DNA of 6,668 nt, taken from contig JAGLIU010000200.1 in the NCBI GenBank assembly GCA_023142805.1, positions 1-6,668 on the forward strand, written 5' to 3'. Each line of letters opens with the position of its first letter. The first letter of the stretch is position 1. The translations under genes and the position numbers were made by a program. Below are positions 1 through 5,903 of this stretch, in pieces. The notes beneath the pieces are model-generated. The model saw only the letters and a list, made by a program, of their open reading frames with translations. It was not told where the DNA came from and ran no database searches. Origin of the DNA: Candidatus Omnitrophota bacterium (GTDB lineage: Bacteria; Omnitrophota; Gorgyraeia; Tantalellales; Tantalellaceae).

Positions 1-278
1 TCATTGTAGAACCCATCGTTATCATCATCATTTTGATCGTCGTAAAGACCCGCAATAACGATCAATCGATCTATAATATTTTCTTCTCCGGTAATATCCA
101 TAACAATTTGCACAATAGTCTGGTGAACTTGTTCCGAATAGAGTTCTCCGCTAAGGACAAGCTCTGAGTCTTTGGTAAATTTTATATCCACAAGTTCATG
201 CGCGATACCAACTTTGTCAAGTTGCTTATAAATCTGTTTCTTTAAGTTCTCGTGTAATATTTTATCATTGTTTTCCAT
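1..278 (-). CDS. BON-like small protein, 3' end cut by window edge
   Basis: The first 92 residues are visible and the gene runs off the left edge. Residues ~13-77 have the alpha-beta layout of a BON domain: a helix rich in Lys and Gln, then a strand with 'ELVLSGELYSEQVHQ', a helix, and a closing strand 'ENIIDRLIVIAG'. The central 'LSGxLYSEQ' is like the 'v.L.G.V.s.e' core of BON proteins, which usually bind membranes or lie in the periplasm. No signal peptide is seen, so a cytoplasmic role is possible. After residue 79 comes an acidic tail (DDQNDDDND). The ATG at 278 is the first possible start after an in-frame stop. No Shine-Dalgarno site precedes it, but an extended -10 element lies 6 nt upstream. 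The BON assignment rests on pattern only. Confidence 0.6.
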   Translation of the reverse strand, partial: MENNDKILHENLKKQIYKQLDKVGIAHELVDIKFTKDSELVLSGELYSEQVHQTIVQIVMDITGEENIIDRLIVIAGLYDDQNDDDNDGFYN

Positions 279-284
279 GTAAAA

Positions 285-293
285 AGTATACCA
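285..293 (-). promoter_or_regulatory. Extended -10 promoter element (TGGTATACT) with probable leaderless start
   Basis: On the minus strand TGGTATACT matches the extended -10 consensus TGnTATAAT with one mismatch. It ends 6 nt before the ATG of the BON-like gene, so transcription would begin at or next to that ATG. No convincing -35 box is seen at the usual distance, which is common for extended -10 promoters. There is no Shine-Dalgarno site, in agreement with a leaderless mRNA. Confidence 0.4.
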
Positions 294-382
294 TGGAGAA
301 TTGGAAAAGCCAGAAAAGTTGACAAAAGTTAGCCTTTAAAATCACAACTCTTTACACTATAAGGTGTTATAAAAAGCAGCGT

Positions 383-799
383 TCATTCGCCTATTATTTT
401 TATAAGAATTCTCTTTCTTCGGCGACCGTCAAATTCACCATAAAATATTTGTTCCCACGGACCGAAATCCAGCTTGCCGTTTGTAACGGCAACCACTACT
501 TCCCTGCCCATGATCTGTCTCTTAAGATGCGCGTCTCCGTTATCTTCGGCACCATTATGACGATAATGTTCGAGTGGTTCATGCGGTGCCAGTTCTTCCA
601 GCCAATCATCATAATCTTGAATAAGACCGGCTTCATCATCGTTTATATACACACTGGCGGTTATATGCATCGCGTTAACAAGGCATAGTCCTTCTGTAAT
701 ATTACTTTTTTCAAGCGCTTTCTCAACTTTAGAAGTTATATTTATATAATCCCGTCTATGTGGTGTATTTAAAAACAACTCCTCTCTGTATGATTTCAT
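383..799 (-). CDS. yjbQ: YjbQ/UPF0047 family protein
   Basis: A full-length member of the YjbQ (UPF0047, TIGR00149) family, 138 residues, the usual size. Visible family marks are His45 in 'VNAMHITASVYIND', the 'IQDYDDWLEEL' helix, His78/His81, the metal-site motif 'EDNGDAHLKRQIMG' (Asp89, His91, Lys93), the 'NGKLDFGPWEQI' turn and the C-terminal strand 'GEFDGRRRKRILIKIIG'. Members form small trimeric metal-binding proteins. E. coli YjbQ has been reported to have weak thiamine-phosphate synthase activity, but the true role is unsettled. The start is supported by AAGGAG 6 nt upstream. The gene follows the repeat protein by 32 bp and is probably cotranscribed with it. The 104-bp gap downstream holds a promoter for the next gene rather than a clear terminator. 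Confidence 0.92.
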   Translation of the reverse strand: MKSYREELFLNTPHRRDYINITSKVEKALEKSNITEGLCLVNAMHITASVYINDDEAGLIQDYDDWLEELAPHEPLEHYRHNGAEDNGDAHLKRQIMGREVVVAVTNGKLDFGPWEQIFYGEFDGRRRKRILIKIIGE

Positions 800-831
800 G
801 TAAACTCCTTTTTTTATGTGAACGCCTCCTA

Positions 832-1737
832 CTAAAACCTTATCTTTACACCGCCTATTATGCTGCTATTTGCCGCGTTTTTGGACAAAGAAAGAAACAT
901 TTCCATATCGTTTTCAAATACCTTATTAAAAAGTACTTCTATTCCGGTGATCTTTCCGGATATACTTTTCAATTTAACCGTTACCGTGTTTTTATACGCG
1001 ACAAGTTTCTCGATAACAAAATCTATCTTTTTGATACGTTTAGCGGTATGTAAGACTTCAAATCCCACGCTCAGATCTTTTCCAAATTTCCATTTCCCTC
1101 TTATCGCGATATTTTGTTTATAATTATGTCTTACTTTTTTTTGAGAGTATCGCACGCCCACATTATATCGTATCTCACCGTCTTTAGCTCTCAATGTCCT
1201 CGACTGTAGCGAAACCTTAAACGTAAAATAAGAATCGCGTGAACCTTCGAGACTATAAACCAACCGATCCTCACCCAAATTCCACTTACCTTTAAAAATC
1301 AATGTTTTAGTAACTCTGGTTTTTGTTTTCAACGCTGTATGTAAATATTTATAGATCAGTTCATTGCGCTTATTGATTTGCCATGCCCCTTGAAAAACTA
1401 ATTTATTATGCTCATCCTTGTTTTTTCGAGCAAGAAAAACCAGACGATTATTTTTATCAGATTGCCAAATACCTTTAAGTTCTATCATCTGTGTTTTGAG
1501 GTTTTTTATCGTCTTCCTGTCTCGAAGTTTAAAAACAAGGCTGGATCCGGTTACTTTTATGATATCTCCGCGCATCAAAAGTGTCTTACCAAAATACGGA
1601 GACTCGGATCCTATAACCCGGAGCTTAAGATCATGCTCCTCGGTTAATGACCACACTCCTTCCAGTTTCACTTTTTTTAAAAGATCGTCTTTCCCTTGAG
1701 GGATAGTTAGTATCTGATATTTTGAGGATTTAGTCAT
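832..1737 (-). CDS. Unrecognised protein of ~30-residue beta-rich repeats
   Basis: I do not recognise a named family for these 301 residues. The protein is basic and made of short alternating strands. A unit of the form 'L-x-F-x-G-x-W-x-hydrophobic-x4-L-x-hydrophobic' recurs: G27-V-W29, G89-I-W91, G117-A-W119, G150-K-W152 and G214-K-W216. Degenerate copies fit at about residues 57, 179, 243 and 271, giving a spacing of 28-35 residues through the whole chain. Each unit would make about two strands, so the fold may be a beta-barrel or a stack of hairpins. The chain ends in 'GGVKIRF'; a terminal Phe is usual for outer-membrane barrels, yet the N-terminus (MTKSSKYQIL) is no signal peptide. The ATG is the only start after an in-frame stop at 1774-1776 and has no clear Shine-Dalgarno site, so the start is less certain than for its neighbours. 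Confidence 0.8.
   Translation of the reverse strand: MTKSSKYQILTIPQGKDDLLKKVKLEGVWSLTEEHDLKLRVIGSESPYFGKTLLMRGDIIKVTGSSLVFKLRDRKTIKNLKTQMIELKGIWQSDKNNRLVFLARKNKDEHNKLVFQGAWQINKRNELIYKYLHTALKTKTRVTKTLIFKGKWNLGEDRLVYSLEGSRDSYFTFKVSLQSRTLRAKDGEIRYNVGVRYSQKKVRHNYKQNIAIRGKWKFGKDLSVGFEVLHTAKRIKKIDFVIEKLVAYKNTVTVKLKSISGKITGIEVLFNKVFENDMEMFLSLSKNAANSSIIGGVKIRF
868..1677 (-). repeat. About nine coding repeats of ~90 bp (protein level)
   Basis: This stretch encodes residues 21-290 of the repeat protein. Taking the Gly of the G-x-W core, or the residue in its place, as anchor, units sit at residues 27, 57, 89, 117, 150, 179, 214, 243 and 271. Five keep both Gly and Trp; the others are degenerate. The repeats are visible in the protein, not as near-identical DNA, so the duplication is old. 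Confidence 0.6.
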
Positions 1738-1927
1738 TTTATTCTGATGGTCGGTTACGTTTATCTTTGTTTCTTAACTATCCATTCGACATACTTATCA
1801 CCAATATTTATAAGATGGATAGAGACTACACACGGACAACTAAACGATTTTTAATGGCTTCTTTACCTATAGTTCAGAAACTTCTTCTTTGTTTAAAGCT
1901 GAGATATATTAAAGATGGTTTTTTCGT
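1738..1927. other. 190-bp intergenic region, no gene recognised
   Basis: This gap separates the rlmB operon from the repeat protein and YjbQ genes, and should hold a terminator for the first and a promoter for the second. I see no strong hairpin followed by a T-run on the minus strand and no good -35/-10 pair. Candidate AT-rich -10 elements are poor. A short minus-strand reading frame ending at about 1765 (ends IGDKYVEWIVKKQR) has no start and no match I know. Confidence 0.4.
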
Positions 1928-2728
1928 TTACCCCGCGCTTAAGGCGTTTTTTACCGCAAACAATGTTATTGACGCGGCAGAAACAACGTTAAGTGATTCC
2001 ACTTTCTCATCTATCGGTATATAAAAAATTTTGTCGGACATTTTTAAAATTTTGTCTGATAACCCTTTCCCTTCCGCTCCAAACGCTAAAAGAATTTTAT
2101 CAGAATCTATCTTCATTTTATTAAAACTTTCGGCATTGTCCCCGAAAACAGACGACGCCAAAAGCTCAAACCCGATATCCTTTAAACTCTTTATTTCTTC
2201 AGATGTGCAATTATATGTAAAAACATCAAAGATGGTCCCACTTGACGCTCGTATAACCTTGGGATTATACATATCCACATTATCTCCGGTTACTAAAACC
2301 GCTTTTACTCCAAAAGCGACGGCGGTTCTTATGATAGCTCCAAGATTTCCGGGATCCTGAACCCCGTCACATAGAACAACGATCTCACTTTCCTCTGATG
2401 TAAAAGAGTAATCTTCTTCCGGTTTTTTAATTACAGCAAGTATCCCCTGCGAATTTTTAAGTGAAGATATCTGTTCAAAATCGGAATCCCCCAAGTACAG
2501 TGTTTTTACTTTAAGTTTTTCAAGACCTTTCAAAAACTTTTTGTTTTCAAAATTTTCAAGGAAAGAGTTTGAGACAATGACTTGTTCCGGAATATGCTTT
2601 TTTTCTATCGCGTCCGATATTATTTTGAAACCTTCCGCGATAAATTGACCGGTTTTATCCCGTGTTTTTTTCTCGCGTATCAACGCGCGTAAATGTTTAA
2701 TTTGGGTTTTAGTCGCTTTTTTTGTCAT
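1928..2728 (-). CDS. SpoU-family RNA 2'-O-ribose methyltransferase (second copy)
   Basis: A 266-residue SpoU/TrmH (SPOUT class) methyltransferase, which moves a methyl group from S-adenosylmethionine to a ribose 2'-OH of rRNA or tRNA. Residues ~1-100 form the L30e-like RNA-binding domain, with the signature 'GQFIAEGFKIISDA'. The catalytic knot domain follows. Motif 1 is 'DGVQDPGNLGAIIRT' (Asn128, Arg134), motif 2 'LAFGAEGKGLSD' (Glu219), motif 3 'IPIDEKVESLNVVSAAS' (Ser245, Asn247). All key residues are present, so it should be active. The layout is like RlmB or the TsnR-type 23S rRNA enzymes, but the target nucleotide cannot be told from sequence. The ATG overlaps the stop of the HD gene (ATGA), with no strong Shine-Dalgarno site, so translation is probably coupled. 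It is the last gene of a three-gene operon that begins with another SpoU enzyme. Confidence 0.93.
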   Translation of the reverse strand: MTKKATKTQIKHLRALIREKKTRDKTGQFIAEGFKIISDAIEKKHIPEQVIVSNSFLENFENKKFLKGLEKLKVKTLYLGDSDFEQISSLKNSQGILAVIKKPEEDYSFTSEESEIVVLCDGVQDPGNLGAIIRTAVAFGVKAVLVTGDNVDMYNPKVIRASSGTIFDVFTYNCTSEEIKSLKDIGFELLASSVFGDNAESFNKMKIDSDKILLAFGAEGKGLSDKILKMSDKIFYIPIDEKVESLNVVSAASITLFAVKNALSAG

Positions 2729-3294
2729 CTGTCAAACTGTCCCAGGTTTTCCCACCATTTATTACTGTCCCATTCCTGAGCCTGTTTCCATAACTCCACC
2801 GCGCTTTTTGTTTTTAAATGATCCGGAGCCTTTTTGAAAAATTTTTCGGCGTTACTGAATTTCAGATCAACATATTCTTTTGCCTGAATAAGACATTCCA
2901 GAATATCCGCGTCACGCGCGACAAGGCTTTCCGGAGTTTCCTGCGTGTCGTGTTCTTTTCTGCACGCGTCCAGATCTCCTTTTATCTTGTCATCAAGGTT
3001 CTCTACCTGGTCGGCAAACGCTTTCTTTTCCGCTGAACGAACATCTATATATCTATGCGCCACTTTATGAGAGTCATTGATACGGGCTTCATGTATATCG
3101 TTAAAAAGTGTCATTATAAGCACCTTATAAGGATCCGTGCCTTCCATCTTGGCCAAAACATATCCTATAACGGCGCATCGGAAGCTATGGCTCGCCACAT
3201 TTTCTTCAAAAGGAACACCCACCATCCACCATCCGCTTCGTTTTACGCGTTTCAACATACCCGCTTCCGCGATAAAATCCAAAACATTCTTCAT
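2725..3294 (-). CDS. HD-domain nucleotidase, YfbR/HDDC2-like, with HD changed to ND
   Basis: A 189-residue HD-superfamily protein resembling 5'-deoxynucleotidases of the YfbR/HDDC2 type, which remove phosphate from deoxynucleoside monophosphates. The N-terminal motif 'RSGWWMVGVPFEENVASHSFR' region supplies Arg19, Trp22 and the first metal ligand, His36. The second motif reads 'LFNDIHEARINDSHK': Asp66, Glu69 and Asp74 fit the family's metal and catalytic positions, but the His of the HD dyad is Asn65 (codon AAC). The last metal ligand is Asp130 (or Asp128) in 'ARDADILE'. The start is fixed by AAGGAG at 3299-3304, which lies inside the end of rlmB; the gap to that gene is 1 bp, and the 3' end overlaps the next start by 4 bp. 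Family assignment is firm; activity is uncertain because of Asn65. Confidence 0.85.
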   Translation of the reverse strand: MKNVLDFIAEAGMLKRVKRSGWWMVGVPFEENVASHSFRCAVIGYVLAKMEGTDPYKVLIMTLFNDIHEARINDSHKVAHRYIDVRSAEKKAFADQVENLDDKIKGDLDACRKEHDTQETPESLVARDADILECLIQAKEYVDLKFSNAEKFFKKAPDHLKTKSAVELWKQAQEWDSNKWWENLGQFDR

Positions 3295-3295
3295 T

Positions 3296-4039
3296 TTACT
3301 CCTTAATTTCGTTGATCTCAGGCAGACCTCTGTCCCGTATCATTTCATAACAAAAGATCGCTGCCGCTATAGCGGCGTTGTATGAGAGGTCTACACCCCG
3401 CATCGGAAGTTTCACTTTAATATCCAGAATCTTTTGTATTCCCGGACGTATACCTTTTCCTTCGGATCCGATCACAATTGCCAATGGCCTGGAAAGATCC
3501 GCTGATAGAACATCAACACTATCAGGATCGATAACCCCTCCCGCTATCCGTATGTTTCTTTCTTTTATGCGACTTATGGTTGTAGCTATATTGGTAACTG
3601 TTGATATTTTGACGTGGTTCTCTCCACCATTTGCCACACGCAGGATCGTTTCATTGATCTCAGGCGCTCCGTGTTCCGCAAGTACCAGAGAGAACCCACC
3701 CATACATGCCAGAGTACGTATTATACTGCCAATGTTCTGTGGATCTGTTATGCCATCAAGAAACACTAAAATTTCTTTTTTGTTCAGACATTTATCAACA
3801 AGTTCGGTAAAAGGTGTGTAGATGAACTCACTGACCTCCGCGACAACCCCTTGTGTGTGCTCTCCGGGACACAAGCTCTCAAGTCTGGATCTTTCTACGG
3901 ATTCAAACTCCAGTCCTGCTTCTTTTGCCAAAATAACGATCTTTGAAAGATCGGTTTTTTTTTGAAGATACAGTTTCTTGATTGATCCGGGATTGCTTTT
4001 GATGCGTTCTCGTACCGGATTCTTTCCGCAAAGTTTCAT
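3296..4039 (-). CDS. rlmB: 23S rRNA (guanosine-2'-O)-methyltransferase RlmB
   Basis: A 247-residue RlmB/TrmH-family SPOUT enzyme, the usual length for RlmB, which methylates the ribose of G2251 (E. coli numbering) in the peptidyl-transferase P loop of 23S rRNA. The N-terminus 'KLCGKNPVRERI' and 'HTQGVVAEV' (61-69) belong to the substrate-binding domain. Motif 1 is 'DGITDPQNIGSIIRT' (Asn102, Arg108), motif 2 'IVIGSEGKGI' (Glu193) and motif 3 'LPMRGVDLSYNAAIAAAI' (Ser219, Asn221). Motif 3 has Tyr where most members have Leu (SLN to SYN), a mild change. The start has AAAAGGA upstream at 4047-4053 with 7 nt spacing. It opens a tight operon with the HD protein and a second SpoU enzyme. The Shine-Dalgarno site begins inside the stop codon of a decayed PEBP gene, which suggests that gene was once the upstream partner. 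Confidence 0.9.
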   Translation of the reverse strand: MKLCGKNPVRERIKSNPGSIKKLYLQKKTDLSKIVILAKEAGLEFESVERSRLESLCPGEHTQGVVAEVSEFIYTPFTELVDKCLNKKEILVFLDGITDPQNIGSIIRTLACMGGFSLVLAEHGAPEINETILRVANGGENHVKISTVTNIATTISRIKERNIRIAGGVIDPDSVDVLSADLSRPLAIVIGSEGKGIRPGIQKILDIKVKLPMRGVDLSYNAAIAAAIFCYEMIRDRGLPEINEIKE

Positions 4040-4051
4040 ATAATGATCCTT

Positions 4052-4138
4052 TTATTTCTCATAAAGTCCGATCAGGCAGCTTCTTCCAAAATATTATCTT
4101 CGATCCTGATTCTTGAACGCTAAACTTTTAAGTTTCAT
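4052..4138 (-). pseudogene. Collapsed remnant of a YbhB/YbcL (PEBP-family) gene
   Basis: The minus strand reads MKLKSLAFKNQDR from the ATG at 4138, very like the usual start of bacterial PEBP proteins ('MKLKSxAFKNGDxIPxKYTC'), then meets a stop at 4094-4096. A second frame just after reads DNILEEA, and after a one-base shift LIGLYEK ends at TAA (4052-4054). Together these match the usual PEBP C-terminus '(G)HILAEAxLIGLYxK'. So both ends of a ~150-residue protein appear to be present in 87 bp, with the middle deleted and one further frameshift. PEBP proteins bind phospholipids or small anions; this copy cannot be functional. An alternative is a chance 14-codon leader peptide at 4094-4138, but this would not explain the C-terminal match. 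Confidence 0.68.
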
Positions 4139-4168
4139 ACAACCCCGCTTTCAATCGCTAAAAACAAT

Positions 4169-4186
4169 AACTATACAGCTATAGTT
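4169..4186. repeat. 18-bp palindrome, AACTATA-4 nt-TATAGTT
   Basis: A perfect 7-bp inverted repeat around a 4-nt centre, upstream of the decayed PEBP gene and rlmB. On the minus strand it contains TATAGT, a plausible -10 box for the rlmB operon, though the -35 region is weak. A repressor bound here would cover such a promoter. It could also form a weak AT-rich hairpin. Without a known consensus this is a candidate operator only. Confidence 0.4.
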
Positions 4187-4190
4187 GTAT

Positions 4191-4208
4191 GCATGAATAT
4201 GAACATGC
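4191..4208. repeat. 18-bp palindrome, GCATG-8 nt-CATGC
   Basis: A perfect 5-bp inverted repeat around an 8-nt AT-rich centre, 4 bp from the neighbouring palindrome. The two centres are 22 bp apart, about two helical turns. It lies 17 bp downstream of the stop of the small membrane-protein gene, but no T-run follows on the minus strand, so it does not look like a classic terminator. Confidence 0.35.
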
Positions 4209-4225
4209 TAATCATATAATTTTGC

Positions 4226-4591
4226 TTATGCCGCAAGCGCGAGCAAGGCTCCTATAGCCAAAACTACTGTCCCGATCATACTTACCTGTTTTTTAGATCG
4301 ACTTTCTACCCAGTTCATAAGTTTTTCAACAATACTTTTTCTAACAATAAACGTAAGAATTACACTCAAAAAAGTTAAGCCTCCCAAAAAAAACACGATC
4401 CAAGGTATTCGGCAAGAGGCCGCCGTTAATAATAGTATAACTCCAAAAAGTCCTTTAAGGATGCCCGCGGTGTAAAAACGGTTACCTTCTCTAATATGTG
4501 CCAAGACCTTTCTTAACATAGAGGGTCTCAAGATCAATACACATCCCCAAACAATGATCACGATCGCCACAGCCTTTACTAAAAGTATCAT
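4226..4591 (-). CDS. Small membrane protein, four predicted helices, function unknown
   Basis: These 121 residues are mostly hydrophobic. Predicted membrane segments are at about 4-21, 41-58, 63-83 and 104-121, joined by a basic loop after the first helix (LRPSMLRKVLAHIREGNR) and another after the third (VRKSIVEKLMNWVESRSKK). By the positive-inside rule both basic loops would face the cytoplasm and both termini the outside. The first half, 'hydrophobic helix-RPxxLRKxL-basic-AGI', recalls YjeT/DUF2065-type small membrane proteins, but this is a weak likeness and I do not name it. The start is firm: AAAGGAGG lies 4-5 nt upstream at 4596-4603. It follows the AsmA-like gene by 31 bp and is probably cotranscribed with it, which may point to an envelope role. 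Confidence 0.82.
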   Translation of the reverse strand: MILLVKAVAIVIIVWGCVLILRPSMLRKVLAHIREGNRFYTAGILKGLFGVILLLTAASCRIPWIVFFLGGLTFLSVILTFIVRKSIVEKLMNWVESRSKKQVSMIGTVVLAIGALLALAA

Positions 4592-4622
4592 TTTTCCTCC
4601 TTTAGTTTTTAAATTCCTAAAT

Positions 4623-5834
4623 TTAACCTTGCAATATTCCTGATATCAAACTTATAGCTTTTTCCATATCGCTGGAGCCTTCACCGGTTCCGGTTTGACT
4701 ACCATCACCACTTAGTCCCTTAAACGCGTCCGCGATCTTATTTACAACTAAACTTTGCAACGCCTTTTTTACCTTCGGTCCGGGATAAAACCTTGGATTT
4801 TGCATGGTCCCTTTAATACTAAAATCAAAAGCTATATTACCGGATGATGCTTTCAAATATTTTATAAGCTCAGGAATTATTTCTTTCTGCCATCCACCAA
4901 TACCCCCCCTGTCCTTTTCTTCTTTTTGGGAGAATCGCAAACCTTGAAGAATCAGGGTATTCATAGAACCTATATTCCCATGATCAAAATCAAATACAAG
5001 TGTACCGGAAAATCTACCGGAATCAATGTTTATGGGTGAAAATTTTTCGTAATATGGCTTGAACAGTGTAAGATCTAATCCACTAACCTCAAATCGGTTT
5101 GACATAGTAAGTTTCCTGGCTATCGGATCAAGCGATACGACCCAGTCTACGTTCTGCGATATATCGTTGTTTAAAATACCACTACCTTTACTATTTACGG
5201 ATAGAACTTTAGTAAAAGTATCATCCAGATCAATTACCAAAGTACCGTTTATTTCTCCAAATTGCAGGAGATAAGGCCTTCTGGCTATTTTCTTGTCGGT
5301 AAAATTAATTTTCCCGTTTTTAATGTTAATAGTATCCGTTATCTTAAGAAAATCGGAAAGTTTTAACTTCATCCCTTTCTTTTTACGGATCCCGGGATCT
5401 TTTGATGTATCCGAACTTTTCTTCAATACCTGTGTCGATGGCACTTCGGCTGAAAGCACTTTATCCATTTCATTGATATTTAACCGCCCGTTTTGAACGC
5501 GTTCGATATTGATCTGAGGAGAACTAGCCAGGATCTTAGTTATTTCTATACCATCAAGGATGTTTTTGGTCTTCATTTTAAAATAACAAGTAACTTTATC
5601 CATATGAGCCAAAAACTTATTATCATAACCCTGAGGATTTTTTATCCCAAGTCCTGTTATGTCAAGTTTACCTTCTTCAAAATTGAACTCTATTTTTTCA
5701 ACAGCAAGATACTCCGGCAAATATTTTTCTATAAGAACATCGGAGGACAATTGAAATATCTCATGTCTAAGCACATATACCGCGGTGATCATACAAACAA
5801 AAAGCACAATAAACACAAGAAAAAACTTTTTCAT
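4623..5834 (-). CDS. AsmA-like membrane-anchored envelope protein
   Basis: This 403-residue protein has an N-terminal membrane anchor at about residues 3-22 (KKFFLVFIVLFVCMITAVYV), then a large beta-rich part expected outside the inner membrane. Residues ~45-122 follow the AsmA N-terminal pattern: 'KLDITGLGIKNPQGYDN', 'NILDGIEITKILASSPQINIE', 'NGRLNINEM'. A polar, Lys/Ser-rich linker lies at ~131-157. The C-terminal part has 'IDSGRFSGTLVFDF' and 'SIKGTMQNPRFYPGP' (339-353), typical of AsmA/DUF748 repeats, and a Gly/Ser-rich tail near 374-388. AsmA-like proteins belong with the large bridge-like lipid-transfer proteins and act in outer-membrane lipid homeostasis. A 10-residue longer form from TTG at 5864 is possible, but ATG at 5834 is preferred because AGGAG lies just upstream and the anchor then begins at residue 3. 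Confidence 0.8.
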   Translation of the reverse strand: MKKFFLVFIVLFVCMITAVYVLRHEIFQLSSDVLIEKYLPEYLAVEKIEFNFEEGKLDITGLGIKNPQGYDNKFLAHMDKVTCYFKMKTKNILDGIEITKILASSPQINIERVQNGRLNINEMDKVLSAEVPSTQVLKKSSDTSKDPGIRKKKGMKLKLSDFLKITDTINIKNGKINFTDKKIARRPYLLQFGEINGTLVIDLDDTFTKVLSVNSKGSGILNNDISQNVDWVVSLDPIARKLTMSNRFEVSGLDLTLFKPYYEKFSPINIDSGRFSGTLVFDFDHGNIGSMNTLILQGLRFSQKEEKDRGGIGGWQKEIIPELIKYLKASSGNIAFDFSIKGTMQNPRFYPGPKVKKALQSLVVNKIADAFKGLSGDGSQTGTGEGSSDMEKAISLISGILQG

Positions 5835-5838
5835 ATAT

Positions 5839-5843
5839 CTCCT
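5839..5843 (-). promoter_or_regulatory. Ribosome binding site deciding the AsmA-like start
   Basis: AGGAG on the minus strand lies 4 nt before the ATG at 5834. The in-frame TTG at 5864 has no comparable site and sits inside the 41-bp inverted repeat, so the ATG is the better start. Confidence 0.65.
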
Positions 5844-5862
5844 ATTTTTATACTCTATCTTC

Positions 5863-5903
5863 AAATGTTACATTTTTTTGCCAGGCAAAGAAATGTAACA
5901 TTT
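5863..5903. repeat. Near-perfect 41-bp inverted repeat (20-bp arms)
   Basis: Two 20-bp arms match at 19 of 20 positions around a single centre base. The tip is TTTGCC-A-GGCAAA; the outer part of each arm is itself a 13-bp near-palindrome, AAATGT-T/A-ACATTT, so the element also reads as two operator-like sites 28 bp apart. In plus-strand RNA the odd pair is a U-G wobble; in minus-strand RNA it is a C-A mismatch. It overlaps the AmrS stop codon. No T-run follows on either strand, so a standard Rho-independent terminator is unlikely. It could be a 3'-end stabilising or processing hairpin, a double operator for the AsmA-like gene, or a small mobile repeat. Confidence 0.75.

Noticed and set aside
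319..360. TTGACA on the plus strand as a rightward promoter
   Set aside because: No -10 box lies at 16-18 bp and no plus-strand gene follows.
449..688. Plus-strand open frame inside the YjbQ gene
   Set aside because: It is the antisense of a clear YjbQ gene and has no recognisable domain. The same holds for the other plus-strand frames opposite real genes.
1762..1835. Minus-strand fragment ending HLINIGDKYVEWIVKKQR
   Set aside because: It looks protein-like and could be a gene tail, but it has no start and no known match, and the neighbouring frames hold no continuation. It is too short to call a pseudogene.
1767..2024. Plus-strand frame MDRDYTRTTKRFLM... partly in the 190-bp gap
   Set aside because: Most of it lies opposite the second SpoU gene, there is no good ribosome binding site and no family likeness, so it is probably chance.
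4609..4626. TTAAATT-4-AATTTAA inverted repeat at the AsmA-like stop codon
   Set aside because: It is entirely A and T in an AT-rich gap, so it is expected by chance and too weak for a terminator.
5835..5864. Ten-residue N-terminal extension of the AsmA-like protein from TTG
   Set aside because: The TTG lies in the inverted repeat without a ribosome binding site, while the ATG at 5834 has AGGAG upstream.
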